From positions 20,138 to 84,137 of the forward strand of contig CAYVBQ010000014.1 of NCBI GenBank assembly GCA_964449775.1: DNA of 64,000 nt, given 5' to 3'. Position numbers and translations under genes: made by a program. The notes below the pieces were generated by a model, which saw only the letters and a program-made list of their open reading frames with translations, was not told the DNA's origin and did no database searches. Positions 1 through 6,745 of this stretch are shown piece by piece. Numbering within the stretch: position 1 is the stretch's first letter; each line of letters starts with the position of its first letter. The DNA is from Fen-1258 sp964449775 (GTDB taxonomy: Bacteria > Bacteroidota > Ignavibacteria > Ignavibacteriales > Melioribacteraceae).

Positions 1-1577
1 TCTGGAAGAAAAAATCTAAACAGGCACAAGAAAAAGAAGCAAAAGACCCGGCAATTCAACAACGACATTTATGGCAGCTTGAGTTGGAATATTGGGAAAA
101 TAAATACAATCGATTTACCATGACCGAAGTAACGACCGGTTTTAAAAACAGTCAGTTAGTTGATACGCAACTAATTTCCAAATATGCTTTCCACTATTTG
201 AAGACAGTCTTTAATAACGTTAAAGTAGAGAAAGGAAGTATAACGGCAGAATTCCGTAAGATATATGGAATACAACCGAAGGATGAGGAAAAAAACAGAG
301 CTAAACATTCTCACCATGCAATAGATGCCGCTGTTTTAACTCTCATTCCTTCATCGGCGAAAAGAGAAGAAATATTGCAAAAGTCTTTTGAACATTATGA
401 AAAATGGAAACTGGGTAAGCTTGATAAAAGAGGAGATAAACAATACCACGAAAAACCTTATTTATATTTTCAAGTAGAACACCTCAAAGAAATTGACAAT
501 AATATTTTAATCAACAACATTGCAAAAGACAAAGCGTTGGTTCCGGCAAAGAAAATTTTAAGAAAAAGAGGAAAGATGGTGTGTTTAAGAGATGAATCGG
601 GACAAATTTTATTAGATGAAAACGGGAAAAAGAAGTCTATAATTATTACTGGCGATAGTATTCGGGGTCAATTACATCTAGAAACTTTTTATGGTAAAAT
701 TAGAGCAATTAAAAGGGACGACAAAGGAAATCCGATTACCGATGACAACAGTAAATTTATTTTTGAGGAAAAGAATGAAGGATTCATGTTTGTTATCAGA
801 AAACCATTAACATCAATAAAAAAATTAGATGAGATAGTTGACCCATTCGTAAGAAAAATAATTGAAAACCAGCTTAACGGAAGAACATTAGAAAAAGCTT
901 TTTCAGAAGGTATTTGGATGACGAATAAAAATGGGGAACAAGTAAATAGAATCAGACATTTAAGATGTTATGCCGATGTTACTGATCCACTTCCTATTAA
1001 AAAACAAACGTACTTATCAAAATATGATTATAAACATGATTATTATGCGGCTAATGCAACAAGTTTTTTATATGCGCTTTATCAAACAGAAGACGGCAGA
1101 AGAAAATTCAGACCACTAAATTTGTTTGATGCCACTCAAATAAAAAGAGATATTGATATTAGCAAAGAGGAAGATTTCTTTGAAAATTCATTTGTTGCCG
1201 GGCACAAAGAATACAAACTCTTTACAATTCTTAAACCCGGATTAAAAGTTATTTTCTATAAGGATGAGAATAAAGATGAACCGAAAGAACTTACTAAAAT
1301 TGAATTATTAAAACGGCTCTACTATGTAAAAAATCTATTCGATTCTAAGACAGGAACAATACAGTTTCAATATCATCTCGAAGCAAGAGGAGATAAAGAA
1401 TTGACAGCAGCATTTCCAAAAGAGCAGTATGGTCAAAAAGGGAAAAATGGATTTTCACAGTTTAATTATGAAAATCCTTGGCCAAGGTTATTATTAAGCA
1501 AGATTAATTTTGATTTCTTAATTGAAAAAAAAGATTTCATTATAACTCCTGACGGAGATATTGTTTTTAAATATTAA
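1..1577 (+). CDS. cas9: Cas9 endonuclease, type II-C (3' part, 5' end outside window)
   Basis: Crosses the left window edge: the frame is open from base 3 and no start is visible, so roughly the last 520 residues are seen. The RuvC-III part contains FKNSQLVDTQLISKYAFHYL followed by the catalytic HHAIDAAVL box (about bases 311-338), the hallmark of Cas9 RuvC. The C-terminal 350 residues would be the wedge/PAM-interacting region and end in INFDFLIEKKDFIITPDGDIVFKY-like hydrophobic/charged strands. Cas9 cuts DNA matched by a crRNA:tracrRNA guide. cas1 and cas2 follow on the same strand with no csn2 or cas4, which together with the array next to cas2 makes this subtype II-C. The TTG at 84 is not the true start because coding continues upstream. 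Confidence 0.95.
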   Translation, partial: WKKKSKQAQEKEAKDPAIQQRHLWQLELEYWENKYNRFTMTEVTTGFKNSQLVDTQLISKYAFHYLKTVFNNVKVEKGSITAEFRKIYGIQPKDEEKNRAKHSHHAIDAAVLTLIPSSAKREEILQKSFEHYEKWKLGKLDKRGDKQYHEKPYLYFQVEHLKEIDNNILINNIAKDKALVPAKKILRKRGKMVCLRDESGQILLDENGKKKSIIITGDSIRGQLHLETFYGKIRAIKRDDKGNPITDDNSKFIFEEKNEGFMFVIRKPLTSIKKLDEIVDPFVRKIIENQLNGRTLEKAFSEGIWMTNKNGEQVNRIRHLRCYADVTDPLPIKKQTYLSKYDYKHDYYAANATSFLYALYQTEDGRRKFRPLNLFDATQIKRDIDISKEEDFFENSFVAGHKEYKLFTILKPGLKVIFYKDENKDEPKELTKIELLKRLYYVKNLFDSKTGTIQFQYHLEARGDKELTAAFPKEQYGQKGKNGFSQFNYENPWPRLLLSKINFDFLIEKKDFIITPDGDIVFKY

Positions 1578-1617
1578 TTACGATATAGGTAACATAGGAC
1601 TGGCGGCGTAATTATAT

Positions 1618-1680
1618 AAACTGTTAAAACAGTTATCGTAATCATTGATTATGTTTTATCCACCTCGATGAATCGAGGTG
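1618..1680. repeat. two short palindromes after cas9
   Basis: An AACTGTT/AACAGTT hairpin lies at 1619-1635 and CACCTCGATGAATCGAGGTG, a 9-bp stem with a GA loop, at 1661-1680. They lie just after the cas9 stop and resemble the palindromes found at the other cas gene junctions. They could act as a weak terminator or processing site, but there is no T-tract. Confidence 0.6.
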
Positions 1681-1785
1681 TTAATAAGGTTAGTACCCGG
1701 AATTTTTATTCAACTCGTAAATCGAGGTGTTAATAAAGTTAGTACCCGGAAATCTTATTCAACTCGTAAATCGAGGTGTTAATAC
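1671..1785. repeat. 49-bp direct tandem repeat (2.3 copies) between cas9 and cas1
   Basis: The word AATCGAGGTGTTAATA starts at 1671, 1720 and 1769, exactly 49 bp apart. Copies 1 and 2 also share GTTAGTACCCGGAA and TTATTCAACTCGTA; the third is cut short after 17 bp. The first copy overlaps the 3' arm of the palindrome at 1661-1680. The unit does not match the CRISPR repeat at 3998 onward. No coding frame of note. Confidence 0.75.
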
Positions 1786-1803
1786 CGTGATTAGGGTGTC
1801 ACA

Positions 1804-1868
1804 TTAACACCGTGATTTATCACGGTGAAAGCAAGAGCGCCTAAAACCCAAAACCGTTTTAACGGTTT
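1804..1868. repeat. palindrome doublet D0 upstream of cas1
   Basis: CACCGTGATTTATCACGGTG (1808-1827) is followed 24 bp later by AAACCGTTTTAACGGTTT (1851-1868). The architecture is an outer GC-rich palindrome, a spacer of about 23 bp, then an AACGGTT-type palindrome. It matches the doublets at 2924-2989 and 3491-3557. Confidence 0.6.
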
Positions 1869-1890
1869 AACAAACAATAAGCAAAAGCGT

Positions 1891-2934
1891 ATGATCAAGC
1901 GAACATTATACTTTAGCAATCCGGCATATCTTTCTAAGAAGAATGAACAGATGGTTGTGAAGCTGAAAGAACAAGAGCATGAACAAGATCACGAGCAAGA
2001 GCAAGATGAAAAAGGAATGAAGGAAAGAAGCAATGAGGGCATAAAGGAAAGAAGCAATGATGAAATGAAGGAAGAAAGAAAAGAAGAAAAGAAGGAAGTG
2101 AGAAAAGATGTTGCCAAGGAAATTTTTAATACAATACCTATTGAAGATATCGGGATTGCTATTTTAGATAATCAGCAAATAACCATAACGCATGGATTAC
2201 TCTCTTCCCTACTTGATAATAATGCCGCGATAGTTACATGCGATGGCTCTCACATGCCAAACGGTTTGTTTATGCCGTTATCATCTAATCAACTGCAGAG
2301 CGAGAAATTTAAGGCGCAAATAGAAGTAAGTGAACCGCTTAAAAAACAATTATGGCAGCAGACAATCTCTATGAAGATTCGTAATCAAGCGGCGCTTCTG
2401 CGGCATAGAAATATTTCCGTAACTAATATGAATACATGGTCAAAAAAGGTACGCAGCGGAGATCCGGATAATTACGAAGGGCGGGCGGCGGCATATTATT
2501 GGAAAAATTTCTTTCCAATGATACCGGATTTTACCAGAGACCGTTTTGGAGAACCGCCGAATAATCTTCTCAATTATGGTTATGCTATACTTAGAGCGAT
2601 TGTTGCACGGGGATTAGTTGGCTCCGGACTTTTACCGACACTCGGAATACATCATTCAAATAAATATAACGCATATTGCCTTGCGGATGATATAATGGAA
2701 CCTTACAGACCTTATGTGGACAAGATAGTTTTAGAACTGGTTAGCAACGGTGAAGATTTTTACGAACTAACAACGTCTATTAAGAAGCAGCTTCTTTCCA
2801 TTCCCGTTGTAGATATTATAATTGATGGCGAGAAGAGTCCTTTGATGGTTGGAATACAGAAAACAACTTCTTCACTAGCTAAATGTTTTGAAGGTGAGGC
2901 GAGAAAAATAATTTACCCGTCTATTAACCCATAG
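1891..2934 (+). CDS. cas1: CRISPR-associated endonuclease Cas1 (type II)
   Basis: Integrase subunit of the spacer-acquisition complex with Cas2. The start is placed at ATG 1891 (MIKRTLYFSNPAYLS), the usual type II Cas1 N-terminus; the longer frame from 1825 begins in a palindrome and lacks support. The N-terminal beta domain leads to the helical catalytic domain with E196 (YEGRAAAYYW), H254/H255 (LGIHHSN) and the D267/E270 region (ADDIMEPYRPYVD), the expected metal ligands. QLWQQTISMKIRNQA is typical of type II. Unusual: residues ~25-77 form a Glu/Lys/Gln-rich insert with repeated KERSNEG/KERSNDE words. The stop codon lies inside the palindrome at 2924-2951. Length 347 aa, a little over the family norm because of the insert. 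Confidence 0.95.
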   Translation: MIKRTLYFSNPAYLSKKNEQMVVKLKEQEHEQDHEQEQDEKGMKERSNEGIKERSNDEMKEERKEEKKEVRKDVAKEIFNTIPIEDIGIAILDNQQITITHGLLSSLLDNNAAIVTCDGSHMPNGLFMPLSSNQLQSEKFKAQIEVSEPLKKQLWQQTISMKIRNQAALLRHRNISVTNMNTWSKKVRSGDPDNYEGRAAAYYWKNFFPMIPDFTRDRFGEPPNNLLNYGYAILRAIVARGLVGSGLLPTLGIHHSNKYNAYCLADDIMEPYRPYVDKIVLELVSNGEDFYELTTSIKKQLLSIPVVDIIIDGEKSPLMVGIQKTTSSLAKCFEGEARKIIYPSINP

Positions 2935-2989
2935 ATTAATCTATGGGTTAATATGATAGGACAAAAACAAGATAACGGTTTCAACCGTT
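2924..2989. repeat. palindrome doublet D1 between cas1 and transposase
   Basis: The 28-bp perfect palindrome at 2924-2951 (half TTAACCCATAGATT) contains the cas1 stop. It is followed, 50 bp from its start, by AACGGTTTCAACCGTT (2974-2989). The same pair with identical 50-bp spacing recurs at 3491-3557. The outer bases differ in a compensatory way: TTAAC/GTTAA here, TTAGC/GCTAA there. Confidence 0.85.
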
Positions 2990-3013
2990 TCATAATATGT
3001 TTCAGGAGAGAAT

Positions 3014-3457
3014 ATGTCGCATTCAATTACAAAAATATGGATACACTGAGTGTTCAGCACAAAGGAAAGACAATCTATAATCAAGGAAAATTTTGAACAA
3101 AGATTATACAATCACATCAAAGAGAATCTCATCGCACACTTCAAATGTTATGTTAAAGCAATTAACGGAACAGACAATCATATTCACATTTTGTTTTTGT
3201 TAAATCATAATCATTCAATACAAGAGATATTTCATTACATAAAAGGCGAATCATCGCATTGGATTAACCAAAACGATTTAATCGCAATTAAATTTGCATG
3301 GCAAATTGGTTACGGTGCGTTCTCAGTAGGTGAATCGAATATTGATGCCGTTGAAAAATATATTGCAAATCAAAAAGAACATCACCGCAGAAAAACATTC
3401 GCGGAAGAATATGACCTATTATTACAGAAATATAAAATTGATTTGGGAGACCGATGA
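3014..3457 (+). pseudogene. IS200-like Y1 (HUH) transposase, REP-associated type, with in-frame TGA
   Basis: Reading from ATG 3014, preceded by CAGGAGAG, gives MSHSITKIWIH, then TGA at 3047-3049, then VFSTKERQSIIKENFEQ and on to 3457 in the same frame. The family (Y1_Tnp, IS200/RAYT) reads straight through this point (HxVFSTKxR), so the TGA is a nonsense mutation in an otherwise intact gene. HIHIL is the HUH motif and Y in VEKYIANQKEHH is the expected catalytic tyrosine. Restart at GTG 3050 is possible, but the first beta strand would be missing. The gene lies between cas1 and cas2, is flanked by matching palindrome doublets, and its stop codon lies in a small palindrome (ACCGATGAATCGGT, 3450-3463). 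It is either a transposon insertion or a domesticated relic. Confidence 0.85.
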
Positions 3458-3490
3458 ATCGGTTGTAAATAATATTCATTATTATAATTA

Positions 3491-3557
3491 TTAGCCCATA
3501 GATTAATCTATGGGCTAATATGATAAAATAAATACAATATAACGGTTTCAACCGTTT
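3491..3557. repeat. palindrome doublet D2 between transposase and cas2
   Basis: A 28-bp palindrome (3491-3518, half TTAGCCCATAGATT) and AACGGTTTCAACCGTT (3541-3556) have the same spacing as D1, 567 bp downstream of it. D1 and D2 form direct repeats around the Y1 transposase and may be its substrate ends, as REP elements are for RAYTs. Confidence 0.85.
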
Positions 3558-3574
3558 ATAAGATTATAAGCAAA

Positions 3575-3904
3575 ATGAGATTTAACGAGTATAGAATAAT
3601 GTGGATATTAGTATTGTTCGATCTTCCGACTGAAACGCCGAAGGAGAAGAAAGCGTATACACGTTTCCGCAAGGAGCTTTTAAAGGACGGCTTTTCGATG
3701 TTTCAGTTTTCAATTTATGTACGGCATTGCAGCAGCCGCGAAAACAAAAACGTACATGTAAAAAGGATTAAAGATTTTCTGCCGGAAAAAGGGCATGTTG
3801 GAATTCTTTCCGTAACCGATAAACAGTTTGGAATGATGGAGATTTTCTACGGTAAAAAGGAGGAGGATGGCTTTATAGAGCCGCATCAGTTAGAACTTTT
3901 CTAA
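3575..3904 (+). CDS. cas2: CRISPR-associated endoribonuclease/integration factor Cas2
   Basis: 109 aa, normal type II Cas2 length. It has the ferredoxin-like fold with the conserved first-strand Asp in LVLFDLP (D16), then KKAYTRFRKELLKDGFSMFQFSIYVRHC, the standard type II Cas2 block. The C-terminus GFIEPHQLELF is typical of Bacteroidota II-C Cas2. It forms the Cas1-Cas2 integrase that inserts new spacers next to the leader. A strong hairpin terminator follows 5 bp after the stop and the array starts 93 bp downstream. Confidence 0.97.
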   Translation: MRFNEYRIMWILVLFDLPTETPKEKKAYTRFRKELLKDGFSMFQFSIYVRHCSSRENKNVHVKRIKDFLPEKGHVGILSVTDKQFGMMEIFYGKKEEDGFIEPHQLELF

Positions 3905-3940
3905 AAAAGAACCCCGCAGTAAAGCGGGGTTCTTCATTTT
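3905..3940. terminator. bidirectional rho-independent terminator after cas2
   Basis: GAACCCCGC (3909-3917) pairs with GCGGGGTTC (3924-3932) around a 6-nt loop, giving a 9-bp stem. It is flanked by A-rich sequence on the left and T-rich sequence on the right, so it can end cas2 transcripts and also minus-strand transcripts coming from the array. Confidence 0.85.
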
Positions 3941-3990
3941 TTCAATCCTAAAACCAACGTAAGTTGTTTAATTTCAATGACATCTTAAGG
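3905..3990 (-). ncRNA. candidate tracrRNA or leader RNA (weak)
   Basis: On the minus strand the cas2-array gap reads ATTGAAATTAAACAAC, then TTAC, then GTTGGTTTTAGGATTG, then the terminator stem with a T-run. The second block matches the first 16 bases of the array repeat at 14 of 16 positions. The first resembles the repeat end (ATTGAAAGCAAATCACAAC). An RNA of about 85 nt would hold two anti-repeat-like blocks if crRNAs are made from the minus strand, as repeats beginning GTTGTGATTTGCTTTC suggest. Pairing with the crRNA repeat is imperfect (about 5+2+7 bp). It could instead be a degenerate inverted repeat. Confidence 0.25.
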
Positions 3991-4572
3991 GGTATGTGTT
4001 GGTTTTAATATTGTCAAAGAAACAATTGAAAGCAAATCACAACCTGAGCTTAATCCGGCTTCTTGTAATTCCGTTGGTTTTAATATTGTCAAAGAAACAA
4101 TTGAAAGCAAATCACAACTACTGACATGCTGACTGATAATACTGACATGTTGGTTTTAATATTGTCAAAGAAACAATTGAAAGCAAATCACAACACCTTT
4201 TGGGCAGGCATTCCATCTTTGCCAGTTGGTTTTAATATTGTCAAAGAAACAATTGAAAGCAAATCACAACTAACAACAATACTGACTGACATAATACTGA
4301 GTTGGTTTTAATATTGTCAAAGAAACAATTGAAAGCAAATCACAACACTGACATACTGACACTGACTGACTGACATGTTGGTTTTAATATTGTCAAAGAA
4401 ACAATTGAAAGCAAATCACAACCTAATACTGACATACTACTGACATAATAAGTTGGTTTTAATATTGTCAAAGAAACAATTGAAAGCAAATCACAACTAC
4501 TGACATGCTGACTGATAATACTGACATGTTGGTTTTAATATTGTCAAAGAAACAATTGAAAGCAAATCACAA

Positions 4573-4672
4573 NNNNNNNNNNNNNNNNNNNNNNNNNNNN
4601 NNNNNNNNNNNNNNNNNNNNNNNNNNNNNNNNNNNNNNNNNNNNNNNNNNNNNNNNNNNNNNNNNNNNNNNN
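4573..4672. other. assembly gap of 100 N inside the CRISPR array
   Basis: Exactly 100 N replace the last base of one repeat and most of a following spacer. The gap falls where spacers are nearly identical satellite words, so the true number of repeats here is unknown and collapse is likely. Confidence 0.98.
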
Positions 4673-5440
4673 TACTGACATGTTGGTTTTAATATTGTCA
4701 AAGAAACAATTGAAAGCAAATCACAACCATATCGGTGGACACTCGGAAAGAAACTTTGTTGGTTTTAATATTGTCAAAGAAACAATTGAAAGCAAATCAC
4801 AACACTACCTTGAACACATTAGAAACTACAGAAGTTGGTTTTAATATTGTCAAAGAAACAATTGAAAGCAAATCACAACTATACGAGTTCTCACAACTAA
4901 GACAAGTCGTTGGTTTTAATATTGTCAAAGAAACAATTGAAAGCAAATCACAACCTCAAATTCCTTTTGCAGTTCAGCAAGTTTGTTGGTTTTAATATTG
5001 TCAAAGAAACATTTGAAAGCAAATCACAACATTCTGTGTCAGTTGTACCTTAACGTAATCGTTGGTTTTAATATTGTCAAAGAAACATTTGAAAGCAAAT
5101 CACAACGTTGCGGGCGCGGGCTTCTGGATTTGGTTGGTTGGTTTTAATATTGTCAAAGAAACATTTGAAAGCAAATCACAACTAAAAGTCCACGGTGCAA
5201 CACCCGAAATGAGTTGGTTTTAATATTGTCAAAGAAACATTTGAAAGCAAATCACAACCATCATCATTGCCTACCAATACTGGTATATGTTGGTTTTAAT
5301 ATTGTCAAAGAAACATTTGAAAGCAAATCACAACAAGGGTTGCACCCGCTATTGCCAAGGCTCTGTTGGTTTTAATATTGTCAAAGAAACATTTGAAAGC
5401 AAATCACAACAATCATTGTATTAATAACAAATCGGGATTT

Positions 5441-5570
5441 GTTGGTTTTAATCATGCCTTCGGCAGACAAGTATTGTCAAACGTGTCCCGCTCCTCTTGC
5501 GGGAGAAACATCCACCGAAGGTGGATAAATTTGTCCAGAAGGAATACCTTCGGCAAAAGCAAATCACAAC
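5441..5570. repeat. terminal CRISPR repeat split by four hairpin-forming insertions
   Basis: All 46 bases of the ACATTTG-type repeat are present in order as five pieces: GTTGGTTTTAAT, ATTGTCAAA, GAAACAT, TTG, AAAGCAAATCACAAC. Between them lie 20, 23, 19 and 22 extra bases (84 in total; 130-46=84). The inserts contain TGCC-TTC-GGCA, TCCCGC/GCGGGA, CCACC-GAA-GGTGG and GAAGG-AATA-CCTTC stems. No repeat base is lost, so these look like separate precise insertions. A few bases may be shifted at the insert borders. Confidence 0.85.
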
Positions 5571-5593
5571 TGCAATTTCCACAACGAAGAATA

Positions 5594-6745
5594 CTAATAA
5601 TTAAAATCGCGGGGTTCGCCTAAAAGCTCTCTCCCTTCCAAAACCAATTCCTTAAAGTAATCTCCGACATGATCTATTCCTTCTCTCCATCCCCGTTCTT
5701 TTTCAAACGCCAGCCCGTTTTGAATCCTAAACAAATAACTCTTATAAACAACAGGGAATCTCTCAATAATTTTTTGCTTAATGTAATTATTCGATGCCGC
5801 AATTATACTTTCATGCCATTCCATCTTGCCGTCAAGGTGAATGGGTTTATCTGCAAGTTTAAGGGTTTCAATTGCCTCTTCCAAATCTTTATCATCATAA
5901 ACATCGTACCATTTCTCACGGCATTCACGTGCATATTGTATTTTATATTCTTCAAATTTATTAATGAATTTCGATAGTTCTTCTTCTTGATAATAATAAA
6001 AATCCGGTTTGTTGTCGGTAGGAGTTATAGGTTTGTTTCTATTTTTTTCTTTTTCTTTTGCATTTCTTTGATCCCTTGCAATCTTGATATACTTTTCTTC
6101 CTTTTCCCCTCTTACATTAGGCAGGTGATACAATGAAGAAAGACCTGTAACAGCTTCATAATATTCGTACCAGGCTGGAGGTTCTTGGACATACTCACTT
6201 TCGCTGTCGAAATAATGCTGTTTGAAGTCATCGTATTCTTGCCAATCCGTATGGTCGAAATTGAAAATACCATCGTAAGACGAGTTTTCCAGGAAATGAA
6301 CGTACCTTTCCACCTCTCCACTTGTAATGGGTGAGAGGAAAAGACACTCTTCAATTTTATGACTCCAATAATTAAAATCGTTAGTGATTTTAATTTCCGG
6401 TATGTCTATCTGCTTCGCACGCCATAAGCATTGCATGTCGAAAAGTTTCCGTTGTTGAATTTCCCACAATTTTTCCCAGGCAAGAAAGGAAAACCTCGAC
6501 TCGGCATTCTCAACATGGTCAATATAATATTTACTGTTTACTACAAGTGATGCTTTTTCACCTGCAAAATATTCTTTGAATCTTTCAATACTTGCTTGAT
6601 TATATTGATTAAAAAACTCCTTGTATTTGGGATTCTCATTAATATCTTTTAAGTATTCTACGGTAAGCAGTTTAATCCGGTCGGAATCAGAAAGATTTGA
6701 TTTTTCTTTTTCTTCCGGTTCGTTTTGTTTTTTTTCATTCGTCAT
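5594..6745 (-). CDS. uncharacterised acidic, aromatic-rich protein next to CRISPR array
   Basis: 383 aa. ATG at 6745 is chosen because GGGAG lies about 6 bases upstream; the frame also opens at a TTG six codons earlier. I do not recognise a family. There is no signal peptide or membrane segment. The N-terminal 25 residues are Lys/Glu-rich. The rest is rich in Trp, Tyr, Phe and Glu (e.g. PPAWYEYYEAVTG, KPDFYYYQEEELSKF) with a Lys/Arg/Asn-rich linker near residue 235. It is probably cytoplasmic and mostly helical. The stop lies 24 bp from the last CRISPR repeat and the gene is transcribed toward the array. The position beside CRISPR could mean a defence cargo gene, but nothing in the sequence proves it. 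Confidence 0.75.
   Translation of the reverse strand: MTNEKKQNEPEEKEKSNLSDSDRIKLLTVEYLKDINENPKYKEFFNQYNQASIERFKEYFAGEKASLVVNSKYYIDHVENAESRFSFLAWEKLWEIQQRKLFDMQCLWRAKQIDIPEIKITNDFNYWSHKIEECLFLSPITSGEVERYVHFLENSSYDGIFNFDHTDWQEYDDFKQHYFDSESEYVQEPPAWYEYYEAVTGLSSLYHLPNVRGEKEEKYIKIARDQRNAKEKEKNRNKPITPTDNKPDFYYYQEEELSKFINKFEEYKIQYARECREKWYDVYDDKDLEEAIETLKLADKPIHLDGKMEWHESIIAASNNYIKQKIIERFPVVYKSYLFRIQNGLAFEKERGWREGIDHVGDYFKELVLEGRELLGEPRDFNY

Larger units (their letters stand above)
3998..5570. CRISPR. type II-C CRISPR array, 46-nt repeat, 29-30-nt spacers, 19 repeats visible
   Basis: The repeat runs from GTTGGTTTTAATATTGTCAA to AAGCAAATCACAAC and is 46 bp long. Repeat starts: 3998, 4073, 4149, 4225, 4301, 4377, 4452, 4528, gap, 4682, 4758, 4834, 4909, 4985, 5061, 5137, 5213, 5289, 5365 and a split copy at 5441. 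Seventeen spacers are complete and one is cut by the gap. Repeats 1-12 carry ACAATTG, repeats 13-19 carry ACATTTG. Spacers 2 and 7 are identical. Spacers 2, 4, 5, 6, 7 and the gap-edge piece consist of ACTGACAT-type words. The leader is most likely at the cas2 end, because the far end is mutated. crRNA is probably transcribed toward cas2 from within repeats, as in other II-C systems (inference). Confidence 0.97.

Noticed and set aside
84..1577. Cas9 start at TTG 84
   Set aside because: The frame is open to the window edge and the residues before it (..QQRHLWQLELEYWENK) fit the RuvC region, so the gene starts outside.
1826..1834. TGAAAGCAA near cas1 as an anti-repeat
   Set aside because: Only 9 bases match the CRISPR repeat and the expected ATCACAAC does not follow; likely chance.
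3014..3457. UGA recoded as Trp or selenocysteine in the transposase
   Set aside because: Other genes in the window use TGA as a stop (for example ccmC), Trp is TGG throughout, and no SECIS-like or selenium genes are visible; a nonsense mutation is simpler.
5441..5620. Split terminal repeat as tracrRNA on the plus strand
   Set aside because: It contains an anti-repeat end, but what follows (TGCAATTTCCACAACG) has no tracr-like stem or terminator before the next gene.
4126..5623. Plus-strand ORFs of 61-86 codons with repeated LILSKKQLKANHN
   Set aside because: They are translations of the CRISPR repeat and spacers.
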